In this document: positions 16,224 through 23,685 of the stretch, in pieces
Position numbering within the stretch: the first letter of the stretch is position 1
Layout: every line of letters starts with the position of its first letter
From: CALMEH01 sp964548225
GTDB lineage: Bacteria > Acidobacteriota > Blastocatellia > Pyrinomonadales > Pyrinomonadaceae
Reading direction: 5' to 3'
DNA: 33,430 nucleotides
Assembly: GCA_964548225.1 (NCBI GenBank)
Contig: CAZJQP010000058.1
Span: forward strand, 1-33,430
The notes under the pieces: generated by a model
Databases searched by the model: none
The model's input: only the letters and a program-made list of their open reading frames with translations
What the model was told of the DNA's origin: nothing
Made by a program: the position numbers and the translations under genes

Positions 16224-16322
16224 CGCATAGTGCATAGTGGAGAAGAAATGGTGAATAGTAAATGGTAAATAGTAAATGGTGATGATGATGCACTATGCGC
16301 TATGTGCTATGCACTATGCACT
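16209..16322. repeat. Snapback heptad repeat, SCO1-coxB junction
   Basis: The left arm (16209-16240) has tandem GTGCATA-type 7-mers; the right arm (16289-16322) has ATGCACT 7-mers, with matching variants such as GCGCATA / TATGCGC. The centre (about 16241-16288) holds a second unpaired series, GGTGAATAGTAAAT. The left arm supplies the SCO1 stop codon; the element ends 11 bp before coxB. Confidence 0.9.
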
Positions 16323-16333
16323 AAAAAAAGTAT

Positions 16334-17410
16334 ATGCAAGATAATTCGTGGATTCCATTATTTCCCGAACAGGCTTCTACCTTCGCGTGGGAAGTTGATG
16401 CGCTGTATTTTTATTTGATTTTAATCAGCGTATTTTTCACCGTCGGCATTGTCGCGGCGATAGGCTTTTTTGTGGTCAAATACCGCGAAAAAGAAAAATT
16501 TGCCAATGGTGCAGAAATTCACGGCTCAGTTCCTTTAGAGCTTTTTTGGTCGTTTATTCCTTTCGTGATTTCAATGACGATTTTCTTAGGCGGCGCACTC
16601 GTTTATTACAAGCAATATCGTCCCCCCGAAGATACGATGGAGATTTATGTTGTTGGTAAGCAATGGATGTGGAAACTTCAGCATCAAACCGGACAACGCG
16701 AAATTAATGAACTTCACGTTCCCGTCGGGCGCAAAATCAAGTTGACAATGACGACGGAGGATGTTCTGCACGATTTTTACATTCCGGCTTTCCGCACGAA
16801 AGCGGATGTTGTGCCGGGACGTTATACGACTGTTTGGTTTGAAGCGACAAAACCGGGCAAATATCATCTTTACTGCGCCGAATATTGCGGATTAAACCAT
16901 TCGGGAATGGGCGGTTGGATTTATGTGATGGAGCAGAGAGATTTCGATAATTGGTTGAGTGGAAATGTTTCGGGACAAACTCCGGTCGAAGCCGGACAAG
17001 ATTTGTTTATGAACAAGCTCGGCTGTGCTTCGTGCCACGCCGGAGGACCGACACAGCGAGGAGCTAAACTCGAAGGGATTTACGGCAAAGACGTGAAACT
17101 TTCCAACGGGCAAACCGTCAAAGTTGACGATGAGTATCTCCGCAATTCAATTTTGAATCCGGCAGGTCAAATTGTCGAAGGTTTTCAGCCGATTATGCCG
17201 ACATTCAAAGGTCAGGTAACAGAGGAACAACTTGTTTCGCTGATTGCTTACATCAAATCTCTGAGCGGTGTAACGGGAACGACTTCAACAACGAGCAGTT
17301 CTTCGACAAATTCGATGACTCAGTCAAATACGGCAACATCAAATACGGCAAGCAATTCAGCCCCGACGAGCAATACGGCGGCGAATACAAACAGAGGTAT
17401 TAATAAATAG
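16334..17410 (+). CDS. coxB: Cytochrome c oxidase subunit II with fused cytochrome c (caa3)
   Basis: Receives electrons from ACIII and passes them through CuA to subunit I. The 358-aa protein has two membrane helices (about 22-48 and 70-92). The cupredoxin domain has CuA ligands His146 (HDFYIP) and C181, C185, H189, M192 in CAEYCGLNHSGM. A C-terminal cytochrome c domain has haem site CASCH at 231-235 and the Met region PIMPTFKGQ; this fusion defines caa3-type oxidases. A long Ser/Thr/Asn tail (about 315-358) ends the protein. coxA starts 2 bp after its stop. No classical signal peptide with lipobox is visible. Confidence 0.95.
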   Translation: MQDNSWIPLFPEQASTFAWEVDALYFYLILISVFFTVGIVAAIGFFVVKYREKEKFANGAEIHGSVPLELFWSFIPFVISMTIFLGGALVYYKQYRPPEDTMEIYVVGKQWMWKLQHQTGQREINELHVPVGRKIKLTMTTEDVLHDFYIPAFRTKADVVPGRYTTVWFEATKPGKYHLYCAEYCGLNHSGMGGWIYVMEQRDFDNWLSGNVSGQTPVEAGQDLFMNKLGCASCHAGGPTQRGAKLEGIYGKDVKLSNGQTVKVDDEYLRNSILNPAGQIVEGFQPIMPTFKGQVTEEQLVSLIAYIKSLSGVTGTTSTTSSSSTNSMTQSNTATSNTASNSAPTSNTAANTNRGINK

Positions 17411-17412
17411 TT

Positions 17413-19083
17413 ATGCAAAACGTAGATGCAATAAATGCGGGAAATTTTGAAGAACCGAAAACGAATTACTTAACAAACGGTTATACGCTTAAGTCTTGGC
17501 TTTTAACGAAAGACCATAAACGCATTGCGATTATGTATCTTTTGACAGTTTCCGCTTTTTTCCTGATGGGTGGTGTTTATGCCGGACTGATTCGTCTGGA
17601 ATTGCTGACACCGCAGAGCGATTTGCTCGAATCGGGAACATACAACCGAGTATTCACGCAACACGGCGTGATTATGGTTTTCCTTTTCTTGATTCCGGCA
17701 ATTCCGGCAATTCTAGGGAATTTCCTGCTTCCGTTGATGATTGGGGCGAAAGATTTGGCTCTGCCGAAGATTAATTTGCTGAGTCTTTACATTTATTGGA
17801 TTGGCGGAATACTCGTGCTTATTGCCATGATGCAGGGCGGTGTTGATACGGGATGGACTTTTTACACACCGTATTCGACAACATTTTCAAACGGTTATGT
17901 AATGTTGACCGGAGTCGGGATTTTTATCAACGGATTTTCTTCGATTCTTACCGGACTGAACTTTATCGTTACGATACATACGATGCGTGCGCCCGGAATG
18001 ACTTGGTTTAGAATGCCGCTTTTTGTTTGGGCTCACTATGCAACATCGCTCGTGATGCTTTTGGGAACGCCCGTAGTTGCTATCACTATTTTGCTTTTGG
18101 CAATTGAAAGAGTTGCCAAAATCGGAATATTTGATCCCGCAATCGGCGGCGACCCGATTTTATTTCAGCATTTATTCTGGTTTTATTCGCATCCGGCGGT
18201 TTATATTATGATTTTGCCGGGAATGGGCGTGATTTCGGAATTAATTTCCAATTTCTCGCGCAAAAAGATTTTCGGTTACGAATTTATCGCTTTTTCCTCA
18301 ATCGCTATCGCTGTTTTCGGCTTTCTCGTTTGGGGACACCATATGTTTGTTGCAGGGCAATCAATCTATGCCGGACTTGTTTTTTCATTCTTAACAATGG
18401 TTGTTGCTGTGCCATCTGCAATTAAAGTTTTTAACTGGTCGGCAACACTTTATAAAGGTCAAATTTCTTATGATACTCCGATGCTTTACGCGCTGTTTTT
18501 TATCGGTTTGTTTCTTATCGGCGGTTTGACCGGATTATTTTTAGGTTCAATGGGCTTGACGGTTCATTTAACCGACACCTATTTCATCGTTGCACACTTC
18601 CACTACGTTATGGTTGGCGGACAGGTTTTGGCATATCTTGGCGGCCTCCATTACTGGTGGTCAAAGATGACAGGCAAAATGTATTCGGAATTTTGGGGCA
18701 AAATCTCGGCAATGCTCGTTTTTGTTGGGTTTAATCTGACATTTTTTCCGCAATTTATTTTGGGTTATATGGGAATGCCGCGCCGTTATGCGTCATATCC
18801 GCCTGAATTACAGGTATTGAACATTTTTTCGACAGCCGGAGCATCAATCTTAGGTATCGGACTTATTTTGCCGGTAATTTATCTGACCTATTCGGTCTTT
18901 TTCGGCGAAAAAGCATCTGCAAATCCGTATATGCACCCCGGACTCGAATGGCGCACATCTTCGCCGCCGCCAACCGAAAACTTTGAGGAAATGCCCGTTG
19001 TTACTTGGGAAGCCTACGAATTCGGCGAAGACAACGGCTTGGATATTGAAGAAGCTAAAAGAAGGGAGTTAGCTAAAGTTTAG
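17413..19083 (+). CDS. coxA: Cytochrome c oxidase subunit I, A2-type
   Basis: Catalytic subunit that reduces O2 to water at the haem a3-CuB centre and pumps protons; 556 aa with about twelve helices. Low-spin haem ligands are His84 (TQHGVIM) and His397, the haem a3 ligand is His395 (AHFHYV), and the CuB ligands are His260, His309 and His310 (GHHMF). The helix VI motif is Y258-S259-H260-P261-A262-V263-Y264: the glutamate of HPEVY is Ala and Tyr-Ser precede the His. This YSHPxV form marks the A2 family known from Rhodothermus and Thermus caa3. Tyr264 is the expected cross-linked residue. It lies between coxB and a snapback repeat. Confidence 0.96.
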   Translation: MQNVDAINAGNFEEPKTNYLTNGYTLKSWLLTKDHKRIAIMYLLTVSAFFLMGGVYAGLIRLELLTPQSDLLESGTYNRVFTQHGVIMVFLFLIPAIPAILGNFLLPLMIGAKDLALPKINLLSLYIYWIGGILVLIAMMQGGVDTGWTFYTPYSTTFSNGYVMLTGVGIFINGFSSILTGLNFIVTIHTMRAPGMTWFRMPLFVWAHYATSLVMLLGTPVVAITILLLAIERVAKIGIFDPAIGGDPILFQHLFWFYSHPAVYIMILPGMGVISELISNFSRKKIFGYEFIAFSSIAIAVFGFLVWGHHMFVAGQSIYAGLVFSFLTMVVAVPSAIKVFNWSATLYKGQISYDTPMLYALFFIGLFLIGGLTGLFLGSMGLTVHLTDTYFIVAHFHYVMVGGQVLAYLGGLHYWWSKMTGKMYSEFWGKISAMLVFVGFNLTFFPQFILGYMGMPRRYASYPPELQVLNIFSTAGASILGIGLILPVIYLTYSVFFGEKASANPYMHPGLEWRTSSPPPTENFEEMPVVTWEAYEFGEDNGLDIEEAKRRELAKV

Positions 19084-19085
19084 CG

Positions 19086-19166
19086 GTTTGGGATTTCAGG
19101 TTTCGGATTTAGAATTGGTCGAATGCCAAAAACAAATCCGAAACTCCAAATCCCAAATCCGAAATG
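19086..19166. repeat. Snapback heptad repeat, coxA-coxC junction
   Basis: The left arm (19086-19119) is TTTGGGA/TTTCAGG/TTTCGGA-type 7-mers; the right arm (19126-19166) is AAATCCG/AAACTCC/AAATCCC 7-mers. The last right-arm unit, CCGAAATG, contains the coxC start codon at 19164. Confidence 0.88.
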
Positions 19167-20081
19167 AAAAATATGGAACACACACACGACCATTATCATC
19201 CGCCCGGGCTTCAGCATCAGTTTGAAGATATGAAGCAGCAGGAAGAATCCGTTTCAATCGGGATGTGGATGTTTCTTGTGCAGGAAATAATGTTTTTCGG
19301 CGGAATGTTCACGGTTTATCTCGTTTTTCGTTCGAGATACCCGATGGCGTTTGCTGCCGGCAGTAATCACCTTGACGCATTTTGGGGCGGTTTGAATACG
19401 CTTGTGCTTATCGTCAGCAGTTTGACGATGGCTTTGACGGTTTATTACGCACAGAAAGGCAATCGCAATATGCAGGTGATTTTGATTGTCCTGACAATGT
19501 TTTTTGGAGCGGTATTTTTGGGGGTAAAAGCCATTGAATACACCGACAAATATAATCATGGCTTGATCCCGTTTTCAAATTGGAACAAAAAAACTCCTGC
19601 GGAAGGAGAGAAAAAGACGGAGCATTCGGGCATTGTTTTACCCTTTGAAACAAAAGCGGCAGCGGCAGAAAACAAAGGCGAGCAACATACTTATCACAAT
19701 CCGACAGGAACTTTTCAATGGGATGATAAAGAGGGCGATAAAATTATTCTTGAAGCCAGAGAAAAGGGGTATTTGACCAACGCTGAAAAAATCGGTTATT
19801 TCACCAACGGCGAATTAGACAAAGAAAAAATTCGCGGCAAAGTTCAGATTTTCTATTGGATTTATTTTGTGATGACCGGACTTCACGGTTTGCATATGAT
19901 TGTCGGTCTCGGCATTATGGCGTGGCTTTTATGGAAGGCTTGGCTCGGAACTTATTCGGCGGAGTATTATTCGCCCGTCGAAATGTCAGGTCTTTATTGG
20001 CACTTTGTTGATATTGTCTGGATTTTCCTTTTCCCGCTCCTTTATCTTTTGGGACGGCACTTTTTGGCAGGAGGACATTAA
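19164..20081 (+). CDS. coxC: Cytochrome c oxidase subunit III
   Basis: Structural subunit of the oxidase, 305 aa. Helices lie near 30-56, 75-96, 102-128, 222-252 and 270-298, giving five rather than seven, as in other caa3-like subunit III proteins. Family motifs include SIGMWMFLVQEIMFFGGMF and GLYWHFVDIVWIFLFPLLYL. The N-terminus is His-rich (MEHTHDHYHPPG). A polar segment of about 85 residues (about 131-215) interrupts the membrane part, larger than the usual loop. Either ATG at 19164 or 19173 could start it; both lack a Shine-Dalgarno, and the first lies in the snapback repeat. Confidence 0.92.
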   Translation: MKNMEHTHDHYHPPGLQHQFEDMKQQEESVSIGMWMFLVQEIMFFGGMFTVYLVFRSRYPMAFAAGSNHLDAFWGGLNTLVLIVSSLTMALTVYYAQKGNRNMQVILIVLTMFFGAVFLGVKAIEYTDKYNHGLIPFSNWNKKTPAEGEKKTEHSGIVLPFETKAAAAENKGEQHTYHNPTGTFQWDDKEGDKIILEAREKGYLTNAEKIGYFTNGELDKEKIRGKVQIFYWIYFVMTGLHGLHMIVGLGIMAWLLWKAWLGTYSAEYYSPVEMSGLYWHFVDIVWIFLFPLLYLLGRHFLAGGH

Positions 20082-20083
20082 TT

Positions 20084-20428
20084 TTGGCTGAACATAAAGA
20101 AGATCACGAAGAACACGGCGAACACCAACACATCGGAATTCCGGGTTATTTGGTAGTTTTCGGAATTTTGGTTGTCGGAACAATTGTTACTTATGCGGTT
20201 GCTTTGCTCGATTTAGACGGAATTTTATTTCCGGGCGCGAACACTCTTGTTGCATTGCTTATCGCATTTTTCAAAATGACTTGCGTTGTGCTTTATTTTA
20301 TGCACGTTCGCTGGCAATCGAATTTGATTTGGCTGACTGCGCTTGCCGGATTTTTCTGGATGGCGATTATGTTTGCCTTTACGATGCAGGATTATTTAAC
20401 GCGCAGTTCGGGAACTTTTACAAACTGA
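20084..20428 (+). CDS. caa3-type cytochrome oxidase subunit IV
   Basis: Small membrane subunit of the oxidase, 114 aa with three helices (GYLVVFGILVVGTIVTYAVA, LVALLIAFFKMTCVVLYFMH, LIWLTALAGFFWMAIMFAF). The central FKMTCVVLYFMHVRW is typical of the prokaryotic subunit IV family. The N-terminus is rich in His and Glu. The start is a TTG at 20084, placed there because a strong AGGAGG (20069-20074) sits 9 nt upstream and no ATG is near. It is the last recognisable oxidase gene; a terminator-like hairpin follows 25 bp later. Confidence 0.9.
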   Translation: MAEHKEDHEEHGEHQHIGIPGYLVVFGILVVGTIVTYAVALLDLDGILFPGANTLVALLIAFFKMTCVVLYFMHVRWQSNLIWLTALAGFFWMAIMFAFTMQDYLTRSSGTFTN

Positions 20429-20452
20429 TTTGCGTTTTTATTTGTAGGACAT

Positions 20453-20493
20453 ACGCGGCGGGACGGGCAAAAAGTCTTTCCTGCCGCGTCTTT
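20453..20493 (+). terminator. Terminator-like hairpin after the cox genes
   Basis: An 11-bp stem (ACGCGGCGGGA 20453-20463 with TCCTGCCGCGT 20479-20489, one G-U pair) is followed by CTTTTAATTGTTT. It probably ends the act-cox transcript. Confidence 0.6.
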
Positions 20494-20535
20494 TAATTGT
20501 TTGGACAAAGCGTTTTTAATGATACTTTAAAGATA

Positions 20536-20580
20536 GACGGAATTTAATCTGTCAAAAAAAATATGACGGACTAAAGTCTG
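20536..20580. repeat. Two tandem mini-hairpins (GACGGA family)
   Basis: GACGGA..TCTGTC (20536-20553) and then ACGGAC-TAAA-GTCTGT, separated by an A-run and ATATG, form two short related stems. The TAAA loop recurs in GGC-TAAA-GCC near 30971. They look like REP-type intergenic repeats just before the lipoprotein gene. Confidence 0.5.
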
Positions 20581-20642
20581 TTCCACGAATGAGATTATTT
20601 TCAAGACAACAACCGCCGCTTTCCAAACATCAGAAACCACAG

Positions 20643-21734
20643 ATGTTAGAGAGATTCCCCTTTTTTAAAATAGTAATTTTAATAGTTTTCGTCGGAGCTT
20701 TTACAGTTGGTTGTATTAATCCTTCTTCGCCGAACAAAAGCGCGACTTTGCTGAAAGTTGTTGATGCACCGCAGACACAACTTCTCAGTGAAGTAAATCG
20801 TTTTGCGAAAGTCGGTTCGATGCGGGCAAAAATTGACCTGAAATTTGAAGATAATTCGTATGCCGAAAAAGGTGTTGCCGAAAAATACAAAACTGCACCG
20901 GGCGAAATCGTTGTGCAGCGTCCGGCAAATATTCTTTTAAAAATTCAAATTCCGGTTCTGAGTTCCGACCTCGTGCAAATGACATCAAACGGTGAAAAAT
21001 TTCGTGTGGCAGTTTTATATGGTGGCGCAAACGGTAAATATCGAAATTTTTTGCTTGGAACAAATAGTGCTGATTATTCGCTTTTAAAGAAAGAAGTTCA
21101 AAACACGGATTTGAACGGAAGCGGCGAAGAAATTAAACAAGATGTCAATGCCTTTGCCGGGTTGCGTCCTCAACATTTTACCGATGCGGTGCTTGTGCGT
21201 CCCATAGATACAGCGAATTATTCATATCTGCAAAGTTCAATCGTGCAGGAAGAATACGATTTTACGAAAAAGAAAAATCAACCGCTTTATTGGGTTTTGC
21301 GCGGATATTATCTTTTGGACGAATTTCGCAAAAACGAAGACGGAAGTTTGCAAATCGTGCGCCGATTTTGGTTTGACCGCGTAGGAGCAATTCGTCTTGC
21401 GCGTCAGCAAATCTTTGATGACAAAGGTGAAATCGAGTCCGATATTATTTACGGGCAAGAAGGAAATTTGACCGAAACCGGAAATTACAACAATCTGCCT
21501 TTGCAAATAATCGTTACGCGACCGAAGGAAAAGTATAAGATGAAAATTACTTATCAATCGCCTTCGAGCGTTTCAATCGGCAAAACTTATCCGGTTAAAG
21601 CATTTGAACTCGAAAATACTTGGGGTTTGACCGAAGTTGATTTGGACAAAAAACTCGAAGAACTAAAAAATCGCACGACGACAACGCAAAACACGCCGAC
21701 ACCGACGCAGAACTCGAACACGCGGAGTCAGTAA
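20643..21734 (+). CDS. Outer-membrane-type lipoprotein, LolB/LolA-like (tentative)
   Basis: A 363-aa lipoprotein from this start. The signal peptide MLERFPFFKIVILIVFVGAFTVGC ends in a lipobox with Cys24. A start at 20589 is also open but would give an 18-residue polar extension; neither has a Shine-Dalgarno. The mature part is beta-rich: SMRAKIDLKFED, EIVVQRPANILLKIQIP and LVQMTSNGEKFRVAVL resemble the outer-membrane lipoprotein-sorting (LolA/LolB) half-barrel pattern, without strict family motifs. A Thr/Asn/Pro tail ends it. Genes for a LolD-like ATPase and a LolA-like carrier follow, so a role in lipoprotein or lipid traffic is a reasonable inference but unproven. Confidence 0.7.
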   Translation: MLERFPFFKIVILIVFVGAFTVGCINPSSPNKSATLLKVVDAPQTQLLSEVNRFAKVGSMRAKIDLKFEDNSYAEKGVAEKYKTAPGEIVVQRPANILLKIQIPVLSSDLVQMTSNGEKFRVAVLYGGANGKYRNFLLGTNSADYSLLKKEVQNTDLNGSGEEIKQDVNAFAGLRPQHFTDAVLVRPIDTANYSYLQSSIVQEEYDFTKKKNQPLYWVLRGYYLLDEFRKNEDGSLQIVRRFWFDRVGAIRLARQQIFDDKGEIESDIIYGQEGNLTETGNYNNLPLQIIVTRPKEKYKMKITYQSPSSVSIGKTYPVKAFELENTWGLTEVDLDKKLEELKNRTTTTQNTPTPTQNSNTRSQ

Positions 21735-21801
21735 AAAATGAGAAGTGAGAAGTGAGAAATGAGAACTGATTTTAATTCTCACTTCTCACTTCTCATTTTT
21801 T
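21733..21801. repeat. Snapback heptad repeat before the LolD-like gene
   Basis: The left arm (21733-21767) is GAGAAGT 7-mers; the right arm (21776-21801) is TTCTCAC 7-mers ending in a T6 run. It overlaps the lipoprotein stop codon. The T-run after the stem means it might also terminate transcription partially. Confidence 0.9.
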
Positions 21802-21821
21802 GTTTTAAAATAGGGTTTTTG

Positions 21822-22499
21822 ATGAAAACAATTCTAAAGACGGAAAATTTAACGAAGACTTATAAAATCGGCAAACTGGAAGTTCCGGCATTGCGTGGCG
21901 TTTCGCTTTCAATTGAAGAAGGCGAATTCGTAGCGATAATGGGACCTTCGGGTTGCGGAAAATCAACACTTCTGCATTTGCTTGGCGGATTGTTATCGCC
22001 GACAGACGGCAAGATAATAATTGACGACGAAGATTTGTCAAAAGTTACGGACGCGCAAAGAACTGACATTCGCCGTCGCAAAATCGGGTTTGTTTTTCAG
22101 CGTTTCAATCTTTTCCCGACACTTTCGGCGGAAGGCAATTTGAAATTGGCGGAAAAAATCCATTCAGGTAACGGCAATAAATCAAACGAACGCCGCCACG
22201 CGGTTTTGAAATTATTAAAACTCGAAAACAAAATGCACCACAAACCGCTCGAACTTTCGGGTGGCGAACAGCAGAGAGTCGCGCTGGCACGCGCCATCGT
22301 CAACAATCCGGCGATAATCTTGGCAGACGAACCGACAGGGAATTTGGACACGGAAAATTCTAAAATCGTTCTTGATATGTTCAGCGAACTGAACAAAAAA
22401 TTCAATCAAACGATTATAATGATCACGCACAACCCCGAAGCCGCGACAAATTGCAATCGCATAATTCAGATGCGCGACGGATTGATAGTTAATAACTAA
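21822..22499 (+). CDS. LolD/MacB-like ABC transporter ATPase
   Basis: Cytoplasmic ATPase of the LolD/MacB/FtsE-like class, which drives lipoprotein release or tripartite export; 225 aa, the usual length. Walker A is GPSGCGKST (41-49), the Q-loop FQRFNLFPTLSAEGN, the signature LSGGEQQRVALARA, Walker B IILADEPTGNLD and the H-loop ITHNPEAA. The ATG at 21822 begins MKTILKTENLTKTY; the reading frame extends to 21759, but that extension is the snapback repeat. No LolCE/MacB-type permease lies beside it; the next gene encodes only a one-helix protein. The lipoprotein before and the LolA-like gene after suggest Lol-type function, but MacB-type export remains possible. Confidence 0.9.
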   Translation: MKTILKTENLTKTYKIGKLEVPALRGVSLSIEEGEFVAIMGPSGCGKSTLLHLLGGLLSPTDGKIIIDDEDLSKVTDAQRTDIRRRKIGFVFQRFNLFPTLSAEGNLKLAEKIHSGNGNKSNERRHAVLKLLKLENKMHHKPLELSGGEQQRVALARAIVNNPAIILADEPTGNLDTENSKIVLDMFSELNKKFNQTIIMITHNPEAATNCNRIIQMRDGLIVNN

Positions 22500-22500
22500 A

Positions 22501-22551
22501 AATGAATAGTGAATAGTGAAAAATACTATTCACTATTCACTATTCACTATG
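22501..22551. repeat. Snapback heptad repeat before the 82-aa gene
   Basis: The left arm (22501-22520) is GAATAGT 7-mers; the right arm (22525-22551) is CTATTCA 7-mers. The same AATAGTG/CACTATT unit occurs at 14697-14771. The final CACTATG contains the start codon of the next gene at 22549. Confidence 0.9.
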
Positions 22552-22797
22552 CTAAAAGACATCATATTTTGGAAATACGAACGCGCCAGTTGGCAATGGG
22601 ATGTGTTGTGCGTTTTGATAATGTGCTTTATTTTCCTAACGCCGAATTCTTGGTTTGAAAAGCGCGAAGCAACCCAACCGCAACGCTCTGCCGTCAAAGT
22701 GAAGGACGTTTCACCCGAAGAAAAAAAATCGAAAAACGAAACTTCGGAAGTGCTGATGCGTGAACAAACGCAAGGGCGAAACTTTTCATCAAATTGA
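22549..22797 (+). CDS. Small one-helix membrane protein
   Basis: An 82-aa protein starting MLKDIIFWKYERASWQWD, with one hydrophobic helix (about 18-32, VLCVLIMCFIFLTPNSWF) and a charged Lys/Glu-rich tail. I do not recognise a family. The FWKYERASWQWDVLC part before the helix is distinctive enough to look conserved. The start codon lies in the end of a snapback repeat; an in-frame ATG at 22516 would translate that repeat and is unlikely. It sits between the LolD-like ATPase and the LolA-like gene, close to the terminator at 22836. The coding call rests on the clear membrane helix and the absence of another explanation. Confidence 0.65.
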   Translation: MLKDIIFWKYERASWQWDVLCVLIMCFIFLTPNSWFEKREATQPQRSAVKVKDVSPEEKKSKNETSEVLMREQTQGRNFSSN

Positions 22798-22835
22798 CAT
22801 CCGCTCTGTTTTTCGGTTAAATTTATTCATTTTAG

Positions 22836-22863
22836 AAAGCCTTTACGGGCTTTTTCCGTAAGG
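22836..22863 (+). terminator. Terminator overlapped by an alternative hairpin
   Basis: AAAGCC (22836-22841) pairs with GGCTTT (22848-22853) around TTTACG and is followed by more T, a small intrinsic terminator. CTTTACGG (22841-22848) can instead pair with CCGTAAGG (22856-22863), a mutually exclusive 8-bp stem that also covers the AAGG upstream of the LolA-like gene. This resembles an attenuator, though no sensor is visible. Confidence 0.5.
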
Positions 22864-22877
22864 AAAAATAAAATTTT

Positions 22878-23564
22878 ATGAGAACTTATTATAAATTGAC
22901 ATTAATGGCAATCGCCTTTTGGCTTTTTACGGGCGCGTTTGCCGAAACAAAAGCACAAGGTGTTTTGAACACGGTTCTGACACGAATGAACGACCATAAT
23001 AAGGCTTTGACTTCGCTAAAAGCCAACATTTCAATGGACAAACACAATCCGCAATTAGGCGAAACCGACAGTTATGTAGGTAAAGTTATTTACTTGCCGC
23101 AAAAAGGGCGCAACGCATTTGTGAGAATTGATTGGTCAAAGCCGGTTGTCGAATCTTTGGCAGTTGTTAATAAAGAATATTTAATTTATCGTTCCAGCAC
23201 CAATCAGGTTTTCGTTGGAAATGTTGATAAAGCAAAAGGCGGAGGCGTTGCGAATAATCCTTTGTCATTTATAAATATGTCGAAAGCCGAGCTTAAAGCA
23301 AACTTTGACATAAAATATATCGGACAGGAAACCGCCAACGGAACTCAAACATGGCATCTCGAACTCACGCCTTTAAAGGCGGGAAGTTTCAAAAAAGCCG
23401 ATATTTGGGTTGACGGCAACGGAATGCCGATTCAGATGAAAGTTGTTGAGAAAAACGATGATACGACGGCGGTTGTTCTTTCAAATCTTGAAAAAAACAA
23501 AACCATTAAAGGCTCGGATTTCAAGATTAATTATCCGAAGAACGCGGCAATAGTAAAACAATAA
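22878..23564 (+). CDS. LolA-like outer membrane lipoprotein carrier
   Basis: Periplasmic carrier of the LolA superfamily, which shuttles lipoproteins (or similar lipids) from the inner to the outer membrane; 228 aa. A signal peptide (MAIAFWLFTGAFAETKAQG region, cleavage probably after AFA or at KAQ) is followed by the family's strand pattern: ALTSLKANISMDK, NAFVRIDWSKPVVESLAVVNKEYLIYR, WHLELTPLKAGSFKKADIWVDGNGMPIQMKVVE is split over adjacent strands. I would call it LolA-like rather than true LolA because strict signature residues cannot be checked by eye. The terminator-like hairpin upstream and the clear terminator downstream suggest a separately controlled unit. Confidence 0.85.
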   Translation: MRTYYKLTLMAIAFWLFTGAFAETKAQGVLNTVLTRMNDHNKALTSLKANISMDKHNPQLGETDSYVGKVIYLPQKGRNAFVRIDWSKPVVESLAVVNKEYLIYRSSTNQVFVGNVDKAKGGGVANNPLSFINMSKAELKANFDIKYIGQETANGTQTWHLELTPLKAGSFKKADIWVDGNGMPIQMKVVEKNDDTTAVVLSNLEKNKTIKGSDFKINYPKNAAIVKQ

Positions 23565-23586
23565 ATCAAACAAAACCAATAATAAA

Positions 23587-23619
23587 AAAGGCTTTGGCTT
23601 GAAAAGAGTCAAAGCCTTT
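23587..23619. terminator. Intrinsic terminator after the LolA-like gene
   Basis: A 13-bp stem (23587-23599 with 23607-23619, core AAGGCTTTG/CAAAGCCTT, one G-U pair) has a 7-nt loop, with an A-run before it and only a short T-run after. It lies 22 bp beyond the stop codon. Confidence 0.75.
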
Positions 23620-23685
23620 CGATTTGAAAAGAACAAGCGTAAAATTTATAATTAAACATTTGACGTGCTTACGAAATTTTAATCT

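Noticed and set aside
21759..21821. N-terminal extension of the LolD-like ATPase
   Set aside because: The codons are the right arm of a snapback repeat and the family starts at MKTILKTENL.
22497..22551. Insertion sequence inverted ends
   Set aside because: The arms are tandem 7-mers with only a few nt between them and no transposase or target duplication.
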